Source: Subdoligranulum variabile
Lineage (GTDB): Bacteria; Bacillota; Clostridia; Oscillospirales; Ruminococcaceae
Direction: 5' to 3'
NCBI RefSeq assembly: GCF_025152575.1
Contig: NZ_CP102293.1
Coordinates: 3,100,001-3,164,000, forward strand
DNA: 64,000 nucleotides
How positions within the stretch are numbered: position 1 is the first letter of the stretch; each line of letters starts with the position of its first letter. Shown one piece after another: positions 51,428 to 59,977 of the stretch. The notes under the pieces were generated by a model. It searched no databases. It was not told the origin of the DNA and saw nothing but the letters and a program-made list of their open reading frames with translations. A program made the translations under genes and the position numbers.

Positions 51428-52390
51428 TTACTCTCCCATAGCCTGGAGTACAGGCGCATTTTGTGCGAGTTTTGGCGGCAACAAGATATGAATGCTGCGA
51501 CGCGCCACCTCTGCGTGCAGATTCATCTGGGGCGAACATTCGCCGTCCAGTGTAGTAATCAATGGACGAGCATCCAGTACCTGGATGTCAATGGAACTTG
51601 TACGAAAAAAGGTCATGTAAGGAGAAAAGGGTTTGGTAACTTGACCGTCCGGAGTAAGGTGCTGTCCCTTGCGATAGGATTGTAAAAGCCCCGCCAGGCG
51701 AAGCCTGGGGACCGGTTTGAGCAGGACCACATCAAGCAAACCGTCATCCATGCTGGCGTAAGGCGCGGCACAATATCCGCCACCGTACATCTTTGCATTA
51801 CAGATGGCAAGCATCATATAGGTGCCCTCCAACTCTTCGGAATCAGTTCTGATACGAAGTGTATGACGGAAGGAACTGCATATTGCCTCTAGAATGGAAA
51901 GCGTATAGGCTGTCGTACCGCCGCACAGCGGTACGCGCCTCCATTTGGGTATACCGTTAGCCACCTGCGCATCAATTCCGGCAGCATAAATATCAATGCC
52001 ATAGCCCTGTGGCGTGCGGATAAGATCAGCCGGATATGACAGAGCCGACAGCTGGGCATCCAGATCCAGAAAATCGGACGGCGTCCCAAAATTGCGAACA
52101 TAATCATTCCCGCTTCCGCAAGGAATACATCCGACAGAAACCTGAGAATGACCAGCGGCACCCTGCAAAATTTCATTCAGTGTGCCATCACCGCCACAGG
52201 CATAGATGCGAACTTCTTCCCCGCTCTCTGCACAGGCGGCAGCAACCTCTCGGGCGTGTCCCGCCCGGCGGGTCACCACGACGGAAGGCGTAACTCCGGC
52301 ACGATCCGCGGCAGCCCGGATTTGCGGCAGCAAGGTTACGCTTGCATCCGCCTTCCCGGCGGTCGGGTTGATCACAAACAGATAACGAAT
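51428..52390 (-). CDS. Diacylglycerol/lipid kinase family protein (YegS/BmrU type)
   Basis: A protein of about 320 residues with the lipid kinase marks INPTAGK, CGGDGTLNEIL, GCIPCGSGNDYVRN and GGGYCAAP near MDDGLLDVVLL, followed by a C-terminal beta domain. It phosphorylates a membrane lipid, likely diacylglycerol. The first GTG in frame (52375) lies within the strand leading to the P-loop and 23 bases from the ribosome site. ATT at 52390 gives IRYLFVINPTAGK with GGGGAGG eight bases upstream and is chosen here. Confidence 0.88.
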   Translation of the reverse strand: MRYLFVINPTAGKADASVTLLPQIRAAADRAGVTPSVVVTRRAGHAREVAAACAESGEEVRIYACGGDGTLNEILQGAAGHSQVSVGCIPCGSGNDYVRNFGTPSDFLDLDAQLSALSYPADLIRTPQGYGIDIYAAGIDAQVANGIPKWRRVPLCGGTTAYTLSILEAICSSFRHTLRIRTDSEELEGTYMMLAICNAKMYGGGYCAAPYASMDDGLLDVVLLKPVPRLRLAGLLQSYRKGQHLTPDGQVTKPFSPYMTFFRTSSIDIQVLDARPLITTLDGECSPQMNLHAEVARRSIHILLPPKLAQNAPVLQAMGE

Positions 52391-52435
52391 CGCAACCGCC
52401 TCCCCTTTTTATTTGGATAGATACAAGTAGTATTT

Positions 52436-52464
52436 ATTGTAACTTTTTCTCACCAAAAGTGCAA
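52436..52464 (-). promoter_or_regulatory. Promoter of the lipid kinase-lon-engB-hslO operon
   Basis: On the minus strand TTGCAC (52464-52459), 17 bases, TACAAT (52441-52436). Confidence 0.6.
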
Positions 52465-52522
52465 GAGGGTGGGATAAACTGTTAGAGTTTTGCCCAGAAT
52501 AACCGATATCGGAGGGAGTTCT

Positions 52523-53212
52523 ATGCAGCAAGTATTTCTGGAGGTGGGGCAGGTAGCTCTGACCAGCGTTTTTTCTCTGGCAATGATGTTTCTGATCACA
52601 CGCTGGGGCGGAAAACGCCAGATTGCACAAATGAGTCCATTTGACTATCTTAATGCCGTTACCGTCGGTTCCATTGCGGCGGAAATGGCCACCAATCTGG
52701 AGGCCTGGTATCGCCCGTTCACTGCCTTGCTGGTATATGGCATAATCACCTGGGCAGTGGAGGTTTCTGCCTGTAAAAGTATTGCATTACGGACTTTTTG
52801 GAGTGGTCGTTCGGTAATCCTCATGAACAACGGCGTCATTCTGAAAGAAAATCTACGGCGTGCCACCATCGATCTCAATGAATTCCTGGGACAAGCACGG
52901 ATCGCCGGTTACTTTGATCCAAATGAGATTCAGACTGCCATTTTGGAAAACAACGGCCAGATCAGTTTTCTGCCTAAAAGTGAAATTCGCCCTGCCAATC
53001 CGCAGGATCTCGGAATCGCTCCGGACCCGACCAGTGCCTGGTATGACCTGATTCTGGATGGGCGTCTTCTTTCGGATAATTTAAAAGCGGCGGGCCGTGA
53101 CGAGCGCTGGCTGGATGATCAGCTGCACCGTATGGGAATTGGGCAGTGTAAAGAAGTCTTCTATGCAGCGTGCGATAAGCAAGGCCGTTTTTTTGCTTGT
53201 CGTGGCGAATAA
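52523..53212 (+). CDS. DUF421 (YetF-like) membrane protein, first copy
   Basis: A 229-residue protein: three N-terminal membrane helices, with GKRQIAQMSPFDYLNAVTVGSIAAEMA between them, then a soluble alpha/beta part containing LMNNGVILKENLRRATIDLNEFL and a C-terminal half with LDGRLLSDNL. YetF family; related Bacillus proteins affect spore inner membrane. A second copy lies at 61478-62140. The ATG is preceded by GGAGGG. Confidence 0.88.
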   Translation: MQQVFLEVGQVALTSVFSLAMMFLITRWGGKRQIAQMSPFDYLNAVTVGSIAAEMATNLEAWYRPFTALLVYGIITWAVEVSACKSIALRTFWSGRSVILMNNGVILKENLRRATIDLNEFLGQARIAGYFDPNEIQTAILENNGQISFLPKSEIRPANPQDLGIAPDPTSAWYDLILDGRLLSDNLKAAGRDERWLDDQLHRMGIGQCKEVFYAACDKQGRFFACRGE

Positions 53213-53226
53213 AAGAGATAATAAAG

Positions 53227-53250
53227 GGGCCGGAGCAAATGCTCCGGCCC
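53227..53250 (-). terminator. Terminator-like hairpin after reverse rubrerythrin
   Basis: GGGCCGGAGC/GCTCCGGCCC with a four-base loop between two facing genes; on the minus strand it is followed by CTTTATTATC, a weak T tract. Confidence 0.65.
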
Positions 53251-53272
53251 GATTTACGCCTTTTGGAGTAAA

Positions 53273-53809
53273 TTATTTGAAGTAGCGGTCCAGCAGGCCC
53301 TGCATGCCGCGGCCATGACGAGCCTCGTCTTTGGCCATTTCGTGAACAGTGTCATGGATGGCATCCAGGCCCAGTTCCTTCGCCTTCTTGGCGATGTCCA
53401 TCTTGCCTGCGCAGGCGCCACACTCGGCATCCACACGCATCTGCAGGTTCTTCTTGGTGCTGTCGGTCAGCACTTCGCCCAGCAGCTCAGCAAACTTGGA
53501 AGCGTGCTCGGCTTCCTCAAATGCGTAGCGCTTCCAAGCCTCAGCGATTTCGGGGTAGCCCTCGCGGTCAGCAACACGGCTCATAGCCAGATACATACCG
53601 ACCTCGCTGCACTCGCCGTTGAAGTTCTCGCGCAGACCCTGGAGAATCTCCTCCGGAGCATCCTTGGCGATTCCGACAACATGCTCGGTCACATAGGTGT
53701 TATCTTTCTTTTCAATGAACTTGGAAGCCGGCGCCTTGCAGACGGGGCAGAACTCAGGGATGGAACCTTCGGCAATGTAGCCGCAGACGGTGCAAACATA
53801 TTTCGTCAT
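53273..53809 (-). CDS. Reverse rubrerythrin
   Basis: A 178-residue non-haem iron protein. The rubredoxin domain is N-terminal (CTVCGY and CPVCKA, residues about 6-26), followed by the ferritin-like four-helix domain with Glu/His ligands in [22 protein letters not shown] and [11 protein letters not shown]. This domain order is opposite to normal rubrerythrin, hence 'reverse'. It reduces H2O2 in anaerobes. An extra CGAC pair lies in the middle. It has a consensus promoter, fitting high expression. Confidence 0.93.
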   Translation of the reverse strand: MTKYVCTVCGYIAEGSIPEFCPVCKAPASKFIEKKDNTYVTEHVVGIAKDAPEEILQGLRENFNGECSEVGMYLAMSRVADREGYPEIAEAWKRYAFEEAEHASKFAELLGEVLTDSTKKNLQMRVDAECGACAGKMDIAKKAKELGLDAIHDTVHEMAKDEARHGRGMQGLLDRYFK

Positions 53810-53869
53810 AATGAATAGCCTCCTGTTGTTGATATAGCTCCTAAGACGCATTCCTGTGTCTTTGGTGCT

Positions 53870-53898
53870 ATTATAGCGTCTTATTCCTACAATGTCAA
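53870..53898 (-). promoter_or_regulatory. Consensus promoter of reverse rubrerythrin
   Basis: On the minus strand perfect TTGACA (53898-53893), 17 bases, perfect TATAAT (53875-53870). Confidence 0.88.
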
Positions 53899-53914
53899 TA
53901 GAGTTTTGCGTAAT

Positions 53915-54472
53915 TTAAGAAAAAATCTTATTTTTACTTTGGAATGGAGATCTTTTATGCATTCCCTTTCGCAGAGCGTCGGGCAGTGCCTTGAAAAGAG
54001 CAGAAGTCAGAATATTACTTACTGCTCCCACCACAATTCCGGCCACAAGTAGGACCGGTGCATAGGCCAGAGCCAGGGAACTGGAAAGCAAAACACAGGC
54101 TCCTGCCAGCTGGCCCAGATTATGTGCCAGCGCACCGCACACACAGAATAAATAGCCGCTTACCGAAAAAGGAAGGTGAAGCAAAATCACAAATACCAGT
54201 AAAGAAACCAATCCGCCACAGCCGGAAAGAAACCCGGCAGTCACCCCGCGAGTCAGAAAAGCAAACGCCGCTTTGAGAACAACAAGTAAAACAGCGGTAC
54301 GTGTGTGCAGAAAGAGAATCGCATACATGACCACAATGTTGGAAAGTCCCAGTTTCAGGGCCGGAATAAGTCCCAGAAGCGGTGTGACGCATGACTCCAG
54401 CCAGGAAAGAGCAAGGGCCAACGCAAACAGCATGGCCGTCAATGCTACAGATCTTGCTTTGGAATTCTGCAC
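53915..54472 (-). CDS. Gx transporter family protein
   Basis: A 185-residue membrane protein with five or six helices, including SWLESCVTPLLGLIPALKLGLSNIVVMYAI and LTRGVTAGFLSGCGGLVSLLV. These match the family once called heptaprenyl diphosphate synthase component I, now Gx transporter. It resembles small-molecule ECF-type S components; substrate unknown. GTG start at 54472 with GGGGGAG upstream. Confidence 0.87.
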   Translation of the reverse strand: MQNSKARSVALTAMLFALALALSWLESCVTPLLGLIPALKLGLSNIVVMYAILFLHTRTAVLLVVLKAAFAFLTRGVTAGFLSGCGGLVSLLVFVILLHLPFSVSGYLFCVCGALAHNLGQLAGACVLLSSSLALAYAPVLLVAGIVVGAVSNILTSALFKALPDALRKGMHKRSPFQSKNKIFS

Positions 54473-54597
54473 AGTAAGTCTCTCCCCCTTTTGTATGCTC
54501 TTCTGCGAGTGTACGGCAAAGTCCCCTTCTTTGTCAAGGCCACAAAAAATTTACATGGATTGTGGCGCTTTCACTAGGGGTTTCGACGGAATACGGG

Positions 54598-54626
54598 TTG
54601 AAAAAACAGCTAAAATAGTGTATTCT
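54598..54626 (+). promoter_or_regulatory. Promoter candidate for the DUF4358 lipoprotein
   Basis: TTGAAA (54598-54603), 17 bases, TATTCT (54621-54626). Confidence 0.45.
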
Positions 54627-54731
54627 AATAAGGTATTCCGAGATAGTACGGAACATCGTGCGGATGACCGGAGAACGCAATTCCGGCATACCGGCAGATT
54701 TTACGATCAAGCAATAAAGGAGAACAATCCC

Positions 54732-55325
54732 ATGAAAAAATTACTTCCGATTCTTTTGTGCGCGGCGATTCTTTTGGCCGGCTGCAGCAAGTCTGGAGAT
54801 TCTGAAACGACTTCTTCCGGCAGCGAGGCTTCTTCTGTTTCCGAGGCTGTAAGTTCCGAGGAAACATCGGAGGCGGCTTCTGATTCCGCGTCCCAGGGTT
54901 CCGAGGCCGAGGAAGTAGCTCAGACGGAGAATCTCGACAGTGCTGTCGCTGCGCTGGAGGCCGTCAACCCCATCAACAATCCGATGGCGTACAGTGATTT
55001 TGATGTAGAGAACACCTTGATGCTGAATAAGGACAACCTTGTGGCGTACAAGGGCGATGTGAGCAATACGCAGTCTGATTGTGGACTGGTTTTTGTGGCA
55101 CAGGCCAAGGAGGGCAAGGCCGAAGAGGTAGAATCCGAACTGCAGGCCTATAAAGAGAGTCTGACCGCCAACAATCTGTATGCTGAGTTTGCCGATCTGA
55201 CCGCGCTTGCGAAAGATGCGCGTATTGTCCGAAACGGGAATTATGTTGCGATGGTGATTGCCAGTGTCGATGTAGGCGACTATACCGAGATCGATAAAGT
55301 ATTGGAAACGGCATTGAATTTCTGA
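54732..55325 (+). CDS. DUF4358-like lipoprotein
   Basis: A 197-residue lipoprotein: signal peptide, lipobox LLAGC (Cys18), a Ser/Glu-rich linker (about 19-65), and a C-terminal domain with LVFVAQAKEGKAEEVESELQ and a following strand, resembling DUF4358. It stands just before MBOAT and DHHW genes, as seen in other Clostridia. The ATG follows AAGGAG. Function unknown; probably on the outer face of the membrane. Confidence 0.78.
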   Translation: MKKLLPILLCAAILLAGCSKSGDSETTSSGSEASSVSEAVSSEETSEAASDSASQGSEAEEVAQTENLDSAVAALEAVNPINNPMAYSDFDVENTLMLNKDNLVAYKGDVSNTQSDCGLVFVAQAKEGKAEEVESELQAYKESLTANNLYAEFADLTALAKDARIVRNGNYVAMVIASVDVGDYTEIDKVLETALNF

Positions 55326-55349
55326 TTCTCCTGCACAACGAAGCTCACC

Positions 55350-55388
55350 GGGCCGTTACCTGCTTTGGTAACGGCCCTTTTATTTTTG
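55350..55388 (+). terminator. Terminator after the DUF4358 gene
   Basis: GGGCCGTTACC/GGTAACGGCCC with a six-base loop, then a T-rich tail. Confidence 0.88.
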
Positions 55389-55404
55389 AAAAAGAGGAGC
55401 ACAC

Positions 55405-56799
55405 ATGGTTTTCAATAGTGTGGTGTTTTTGTTCTGCTTTCTGCCTTTGGCGTTGCTGATCTATTACATAACCCCCGGTCGGGCCAAAAATGCAGTCCTG
55501 CTTGTGGAGAGCCTGCTCTTTTACTGCTGGACAGGGGTTACATTTTTGCCGCTGATCCTATGCCTGATCCTATTCAATTATGTTTGGGGGCTGGTGACGG
55601 CATCGGCTCGGGCCAGATTGCGGTGGCTCCTGCCCCTGATAGCGGTTTTTGTCAATCTTGGGGTTCTTGTCTATTTCAAATATACCAATTTCCTGATTGA
55701 AACGTTGAATCGGATTGCGGGCCTCGGGCTTTCGTCGTTGGACATTGGAGATGTGCTTCCCCTTGGTATCAGCTATTACATCTTCAAGATCATCAGCTAT
55801 GAGGTTGATGTCTATACAAATAAGGTCAAGCCTGAAAAAAATCCCATCACATTTGCCAGCTATGTGCTCTTCTTCCCGCAGTTGATTGTCGGCCCCATTG
55901 TGAAATACCGCGACATGGCGGAACAGTTTCACAAACGCTCTGACCGTTGTCATCTTGCACAGATCGAACAGGGAGCCGAGCTTTTTGTCTTTGGCCTTGC
56001 CAAAAAGGTGATTCTGGCAGATTCCATCGGCGCCTTGTGGACGGATATTATTGGAAATGGAGGCATTGGTCTGGCCAATGTTTCTACTCCCTTGGCGTGG
56101 CTGGGCATTCTTGCCTATTCCCTGCAGCTGTATTTTGATTTTGCCGGTTACAGTGAAATGAGCAATGGTCTGGCCGCTATGCTGGGGTTTGAATGCCCCG
56201 TCAACTTTGATTTACCGTACATTTCCGGGAGCATTACGGAATTCTGGCGGCGCTGGCACATCTCGCTTTCCAGCTGGTTCCGGGATTACATCTATATTCC
56301 TCTTGGGGGAAATCGCAAAGGAAAGCCCCGGCAATTGTTCAATATGCTGCTGGTTTGGGCAGCTACCGGGATATGGCATGGCGCCAGCTGGAATTTTATC
56401 TGCTGGGGGCTGTACTATTTTGTGCTGCTTACGATCGAAAAACTGTTCCTTTTGAAATATTTGAAGAAAGGCCGTGTTTGGCCGCATCTTTATACGCTTT
56501 TCCTGGTAGTACTGGGATGGGGTATTTTTACAGCCAACCAACCGGGTGCGCCGCTGGGGCTTCTGATGCAGAAACTTTTTGTGCCCCAGAGCGGAATTTC
56601 TTCGATTTATTATCTTCGCAATTACGGCGTATTCTTGCTTCTTGGCTGTCTATGCTCTTCTACAGTGCCCCGCAGGCTATGGCATAAAATTGGTCGCTGG
56701 ATGCCTCTTAAAGTGGTGCTCTTTGCGGGGCTGACGGTACTGTGCATTGCGTATGTGGTGGCGGCAACCAATTCCACGGCTCTGTATGCCAATTTCTGA
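55405..56799 (+). CDS. MBOAT family O-acyltransferase
   Basis: A 464-residue membrane enzyme with about ten helices. Conserved motifs: ELFVFGLAKKVILAD, YFDFAGYSEMSNGLAAMLGFECPVNFDLPY, FWRRWHISLSSWFRDYIYIPLGG and the active-site His in ATGIWHGASWNFICWGLYY. Members (AlgI, DltB) move acyl groups across the membrane to outer polymers. The next gene encodes a DHHW protein, so the two probably O-acetylate a surface polysaccharide. Confidence 0.94.
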   Translation: MVFNSVVFLFCFLPLALLIYYITPGRAKNAVLLVESLLFYCWTGVTFLPLILCLILFNYVWGLVTASARARLRWLLPLIAVFVNLGVLVYFKYTNFLIETLNRIAGLGLSSLDIGDVLPLGISYYIFKIISYEVDVYTNKVKPEKNPITFASYVLFFPQLIVGPIVKYRDMAEQFHKRSDRCHLAQIEQGAELFVFGLAKKVILADSIGALWTDIIGNGGIGLANVSTPLAWLGILAYSLQLYFDFAGYSEMSNGLAAMLGFECPVNFDLPYISGSITEFWRRWHISLSSWFRDYIYIPLGGNRKGKPRQLFNMLLVWAATGIWHGASWNFICWGLYYFVLLTIEKLFLLKYLKKGRVWPHLYTLFLVVLGWGIFTANQPGAPLGLLMQKLFVPQSGISSIYYLRNYGVFLLLGCLCSSTVPRRLWHKIGRWMPLKVVLFAGLTVLCIAYVVAATNSTALYANF

Positions 56800-56815
56800 G
56801 AAAGGGGAAAACCGT

Positions 56816-58000
56816 ATGTCAAAGGTTATTTATCGGAAATCCGGTCGTCGAACGGTGCACCCGATCCTGCTTTGTGCGGCGCTGCTGCTCTTTGGTTTTT
56901 CTCTGGTGAATGTTGTCTGGCCCAAGCGAAAACTGATTGAATTGGAAAACAGAAACGCTGCGGAACTTCGCGCACCGACCATCGCTGATCTTCTGGATGG
57001 CACCTGGCAGCAATCTTTTTCTTCCTGGATGCAGGATCAGTTCATACTCCGCGATCAGTGGATTAACACCCAGCGCGCTGCGGATGAGATGGTTTTTCAG
57101 AAGGTGGAAGAGGGGGGGATCCTGCTGGGAAAGGATCACTGGATGTTCACCAAGCTATTTACGGTAGATGAGACCACACAGAAGCAGCTTGACAAAAATA
57201 TCCAGGCAGTTTCGGACTTTGCAGCCAAATACCCCGGTAAGGTGACGTTTTTGCTGGCACCTTCTGCCAGCGCGATCTATCCGGAGATGCTTCCTGCCGG
57301 CGCCCCCATGGTGGACGAGGACAGTATGCTGAATGATATTTTCGCAACAATCGGTCAGTACGCGGAAGTACTGGATCTGAGGAATACCTTTACCGCCAGT
57401 AAAGAGGAATATCTTTATTTCAAAACAGACCATCACTGGACGCCCAACGGCGCGTATCGTGCGTATGAGCAATTCTGCAAGCTCAAAGGGCTTTCCCCGT
57501 TTGACCGCACTGCACACGAATCTGTTACCATCAATGGTTTCCAGGGAACACATTATTCTGCAACTCGTCTGTGGAATGTTGAGGATGACTCCATCACCTA
57601 TTATCCGTTGGACAATCAAATGACTATTTTCGATGTTCCATCGGAAGCACAGTTTGAGGCAAACCGCACGGAAAATCTCATCAATACGGAAAAATTTGAA
57701 ACGAGAGACAAGTATGCCGCTTTTCTGGATGGAAACAATGGCTATTCCGTGGTTGAAGGCAATGGGACCGGAAGCATTTTGGTTGTAAAGGATAGCTACG
57801 CCAACAGCTTTGTCCCTTACCTTACCGAAAATTATGCGAAAATTGGCGTAATCGATTTCCGCAATTTCCGGTATGGGTTGGATTCCACCATAGAAAAAGA
57901 AGGGTACGATCAAGTGTTGATCCTTTATAATTTCCAAACTTTCCTTGCCGATAAAAACCTGATCAACATTATCCGTCCCAGTTCCCTGCAAGCCTCCTGA
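56816..58000 (+). CDS. DHHW family protein (AlgX/J-like acetyl transfer partner)
   Basis: A 394-residue protein anchored by one N-terminal helix (about residues 17-35), the rest outside. The DHHW motif is in FKTDHHWTPNGAYRAY, with LLAPSASAIYPEMLP and a catalytic-Ser block VVKDSYANSFVPYL, typical of SGNH-like AlgX/AlgJ proteins. The start ATG has AAAGGGG upstream. It likely takes the acetyl group from the MBOAT partner. Confidence 0.9.
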   Translation: MSKVIYRKSGRRTVHPILLCAALLLFGFSLVNVVWPKRKLIELENRNAAELRAPTIADLLDGTWQQSFSSWMQDQFILRDQWINTQRAADEMVFQKVEEGGILLGKDHWMFTKLFTVDETTQKQLDKNIQAVSDFAAKYPGKVTFLLAPSASAIYPEMLPAGAPMVDEDSMLNDIFATIGQYAEVLDLRNTFTASKEEYLYFKTDHHWTPNGAYRAYEQFCKLKGLSPFDRTAHESVTINGFQGTHYSATRLWNVEDDSITYYPLDNQMTIFDVPSEAQFEANRTENLINTEKFETRDKYAAFLDGNNGYSVVEGNGTGSILVVKDSYANSFVPYLTENYAKIGVIDFRNFRYGLDSTIEKEGYDQVLILYNFQTFLADKNLINIIRPSSLQAS

Positions 58001-58010
58001 TACCTTCCAG

Positions 58011-58050
58011 AAAAAACGCCGCAGAAGAAAAATCTTCTGCGGCGTTTTTT
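58011..58050 (+). terminator. Bidirectional terminator between DHHW and gerAC genes
   Basis: AAAAAACGCCGCAGAAGA and its complement with a short loop; T runs on both sides. Confidence 0.88.
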
Positions 58051-58067
58051 GCTGTGCTGATGGGAAA

Positions 58068-59012
58068 TTAGTCAATCAGAACTTTCAAAACAGAGGATTG
58101 AAACGCGCTTTCCGGGCCGTACAAGCAGGCTTGCCAGAAACGAAAATGGAAAGGATCTGCACCAGCCTGCTGCATTTGCCGCTGCAAATCCGCAAAACCT
58201 GTCTGTAATTCCTGCTGTAATAAAGATTTCAGAGAAGATGGCTCGACAGAAGAATCCAGTGCCGTCAGTGTCACATCCCTTAGATGCAGTTGTATTTCAT
58301 TTCCGTCGGCGATAATATACGCTTTTGCCTCGCATGCTGCTTTACCGAAAGCAAAGGTGCCGTTTAGCACAGAAGTCTGCCCGCACAGAACCGCTGCCAA
58401 CTGTGCTTCCTCCACCCCTGTATAGCGTATTGCCGGCTCATTCTCTGCCAGCAGGAGGAAGTCATATCCACCGCCAGGGCGATATCCAGGAACGGCGCAA
58501 ACGTTTTTTTGACTAAACAATTGCTGCAACCCGCAGTGCACCTTATAGATTTTTTCCGAGGCTTTCATGTTCAGATAAAGGGTACTTCCCTCTTCGGCCC
58601 AGCTTTTGGGAACCGTATTCAGAATGAATACAGAAAGTTCGGGAGCCGGTTGGGCATTGTCATATAGAAGTGCGCCGATTTCCCGGGCAGTTGCAAGGTC
58701 TGTGTCAGAGGGAAAGGCGACGAGATCCAACAGGCCGTAGTATACCTCGCCATAAAGAGATTGCTCAGCTCGTTCAAGAGCCTGTGCGGGAGTCTTTCCT
58801 TGGGCCGCAGAAATTTTGTTTCCATCAGATTCCGACTTGGCATTCTGATCAGCCAGCACCAGGCAGGCGGAAAACTGTGTTCCCTGGCGTGTAAAAAGAA
58901 CGCCACGTACAATTTCGCGCTCAGAGAGAGATTGTCCTCCGCAACCGCATAATAGCAAGCCTATGAGCAAACACCCGTTTACAAGCCATGCTTTAGTTTT
59001 CGGCAAAGCCAT
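58068..59012 (-). CDS. gerAC: Spore germination lipoprotein, Ger(x)C family
   Basis: A 314-residue lipoprotein: signal with lipobox LLLCGC, then the Ger(x)C layout (SEREIVRGVLFTR near the start, VYYGLLDLVAF in the middle) and a C-terminal domain with DVTLTALDSS. The usual family length is 350-400, so this is short. Third gene of a gerAA-gerAB-gerAC operon; overlaps gerAB by 34 bases. The ATG at 59012 has AGGAGGT upstream. Confidence 0.78.
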   Translation of the reverse strand: MALPKTKAWLVNGCLLIGLLLCGCGGQSLSEREIVRGVLFTRQGTQFSACLVLADQNAKSESDGNKISAAQGKTPAQALERAEQSLYGEVYYGLLDLVAFPSDTDLATAREIGALLYDNAQPAPELSVFILNTVPKSWAEEGSTLYLNMKASEKIYKVHCGLQQLFSQKNVCAVPGYRPGGGYDFLLLAENEPAIRYTGVEEAQLAAVLCGQTSVLNGTFAFGKAACEAKAYIIADGNEIQLHLRDVTLTALDSSVEPSSLKSLLQQELQTGFADLQRQMQQAGADPFHFRFWQACLYGPESAFQSSVLKVLID

Positions 59013-59977
59013 GCCGCTGCACCTCCTATTCCGGCCAGCAGAGCGAATCCCCAGGTCAGCATGCTGCGCTGCTGCATAGCTGTCTGAACATCCGTTTTTT
59101 GCAACAAAGCACACAGGAGCCAAAGCCCTCCCCCATATAGGGGAAAGTTGCGGAGCGAAACGGAGAGACCTTTGTTTTCCTCTTTGCGCAAAAGTAAACA
59201 GATCGCATACAGATAAAGGGACAGCTTCAGCGTAATCGCCATGATCCACAGAATCAGCTGTAAACTTTCCAAGCGATTGAAGACTGACAAAGCTCCGCAG
59301 CGAGCTGCCGCGTGGATGGGATCGATACGGATCGGCATGGCGGCACCGTAGAAAAGTTCTAAAACAAGATGCATGCCCACATCGAACCACAGCGCAGCCG
59401 CAGCCAAATGAAGTAAGGCATGCCGGTGCTTGGATTTGGACGGCGGCAGCAAAGCTGGAAGCAGATATTCCGGATATAATGTGAGCTGCTCTTTTGCAGC
59501 CGTGGCAAAGTCATTCGGTTGGAGTTGAACTATCTGTAAATTGGTGATATGAAGCCGTGGCAGAACCGTCAACAACATAAAACCCGTGGCCAGAAGCAGC
59601 AGACACAGTACAACATGCGCAGTTTGGGAAATAGCCGACACTCTTCGCAGATAGATAACTGGAAGCAGTGTCATCAAGCAAATTGCTGTCATCGAGAGCA
59701 TTCCGGGGTACAATCGCTGTGCTAAATCCCGGAAATTCAAGATTTCCAGCGCAGATGTGTAGAACAGCAGCGCCGCAAACAAAAGTCGAAGGGCGGGACT
59801 TTCTCCGCTTCTCCAGGCACGGGCAAACAGCCATCCGGTGCCAGCCAGTAATGGCACACAAACCAGCGCTGTTGCAGCGCCCGCGCGTGGCCAGTAGGCG
59901 CTTTGGCTGCGCAGCAAGACATTGACAAGCACCCCCACTGTCAGAGCAGCAAGAAGGCTTGGGCAATCACGTTTCAT
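58979..59977 (-). CDS. gerAB: Spore germination permease, GerAB type
   Basis: A 332-residue amino-acid permease-like protein with about ten helices, of the endospore germination permease family. Includes ALEILNFRDLAQRLYPGM and a LPRLHITNL loop. Senses nutrient germinants with GerAA and GerAC. TTG at 59986 is an alternative start closer to the GGGGAGG site. It overlaps gerAA by 11 bases. Confidence 0.78.
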   Translation of the reverse strand: MKRDCPSLLAALTVGVLVNVLLRSQSAYWPRAGAATALVCVPLLAGTGWLFARAWRSGESPALRLLFAALLFYTSALEILNFRDLAQRLYPGMLSMTAICLMTLLPVIYLRRVSAISQTAHVVLCLLLLATGFMLLTVLPRLHITNLQIVQLQPNDFATAAKEQLTLYPEYLLPALLPPSKSKHRHALLHLAAAALWFDVGMHLVLELFYGAAMPIRIDPIHAAARCGALSVFNRLESLQLILWIMAITLKLSLYLYAICLLLRKEENKGLSVSLRNFPLYGGGLWLLCALLQKTDVQTAMQQRSMLTWGFALLAGIGGAAAWLCRKLKHGL

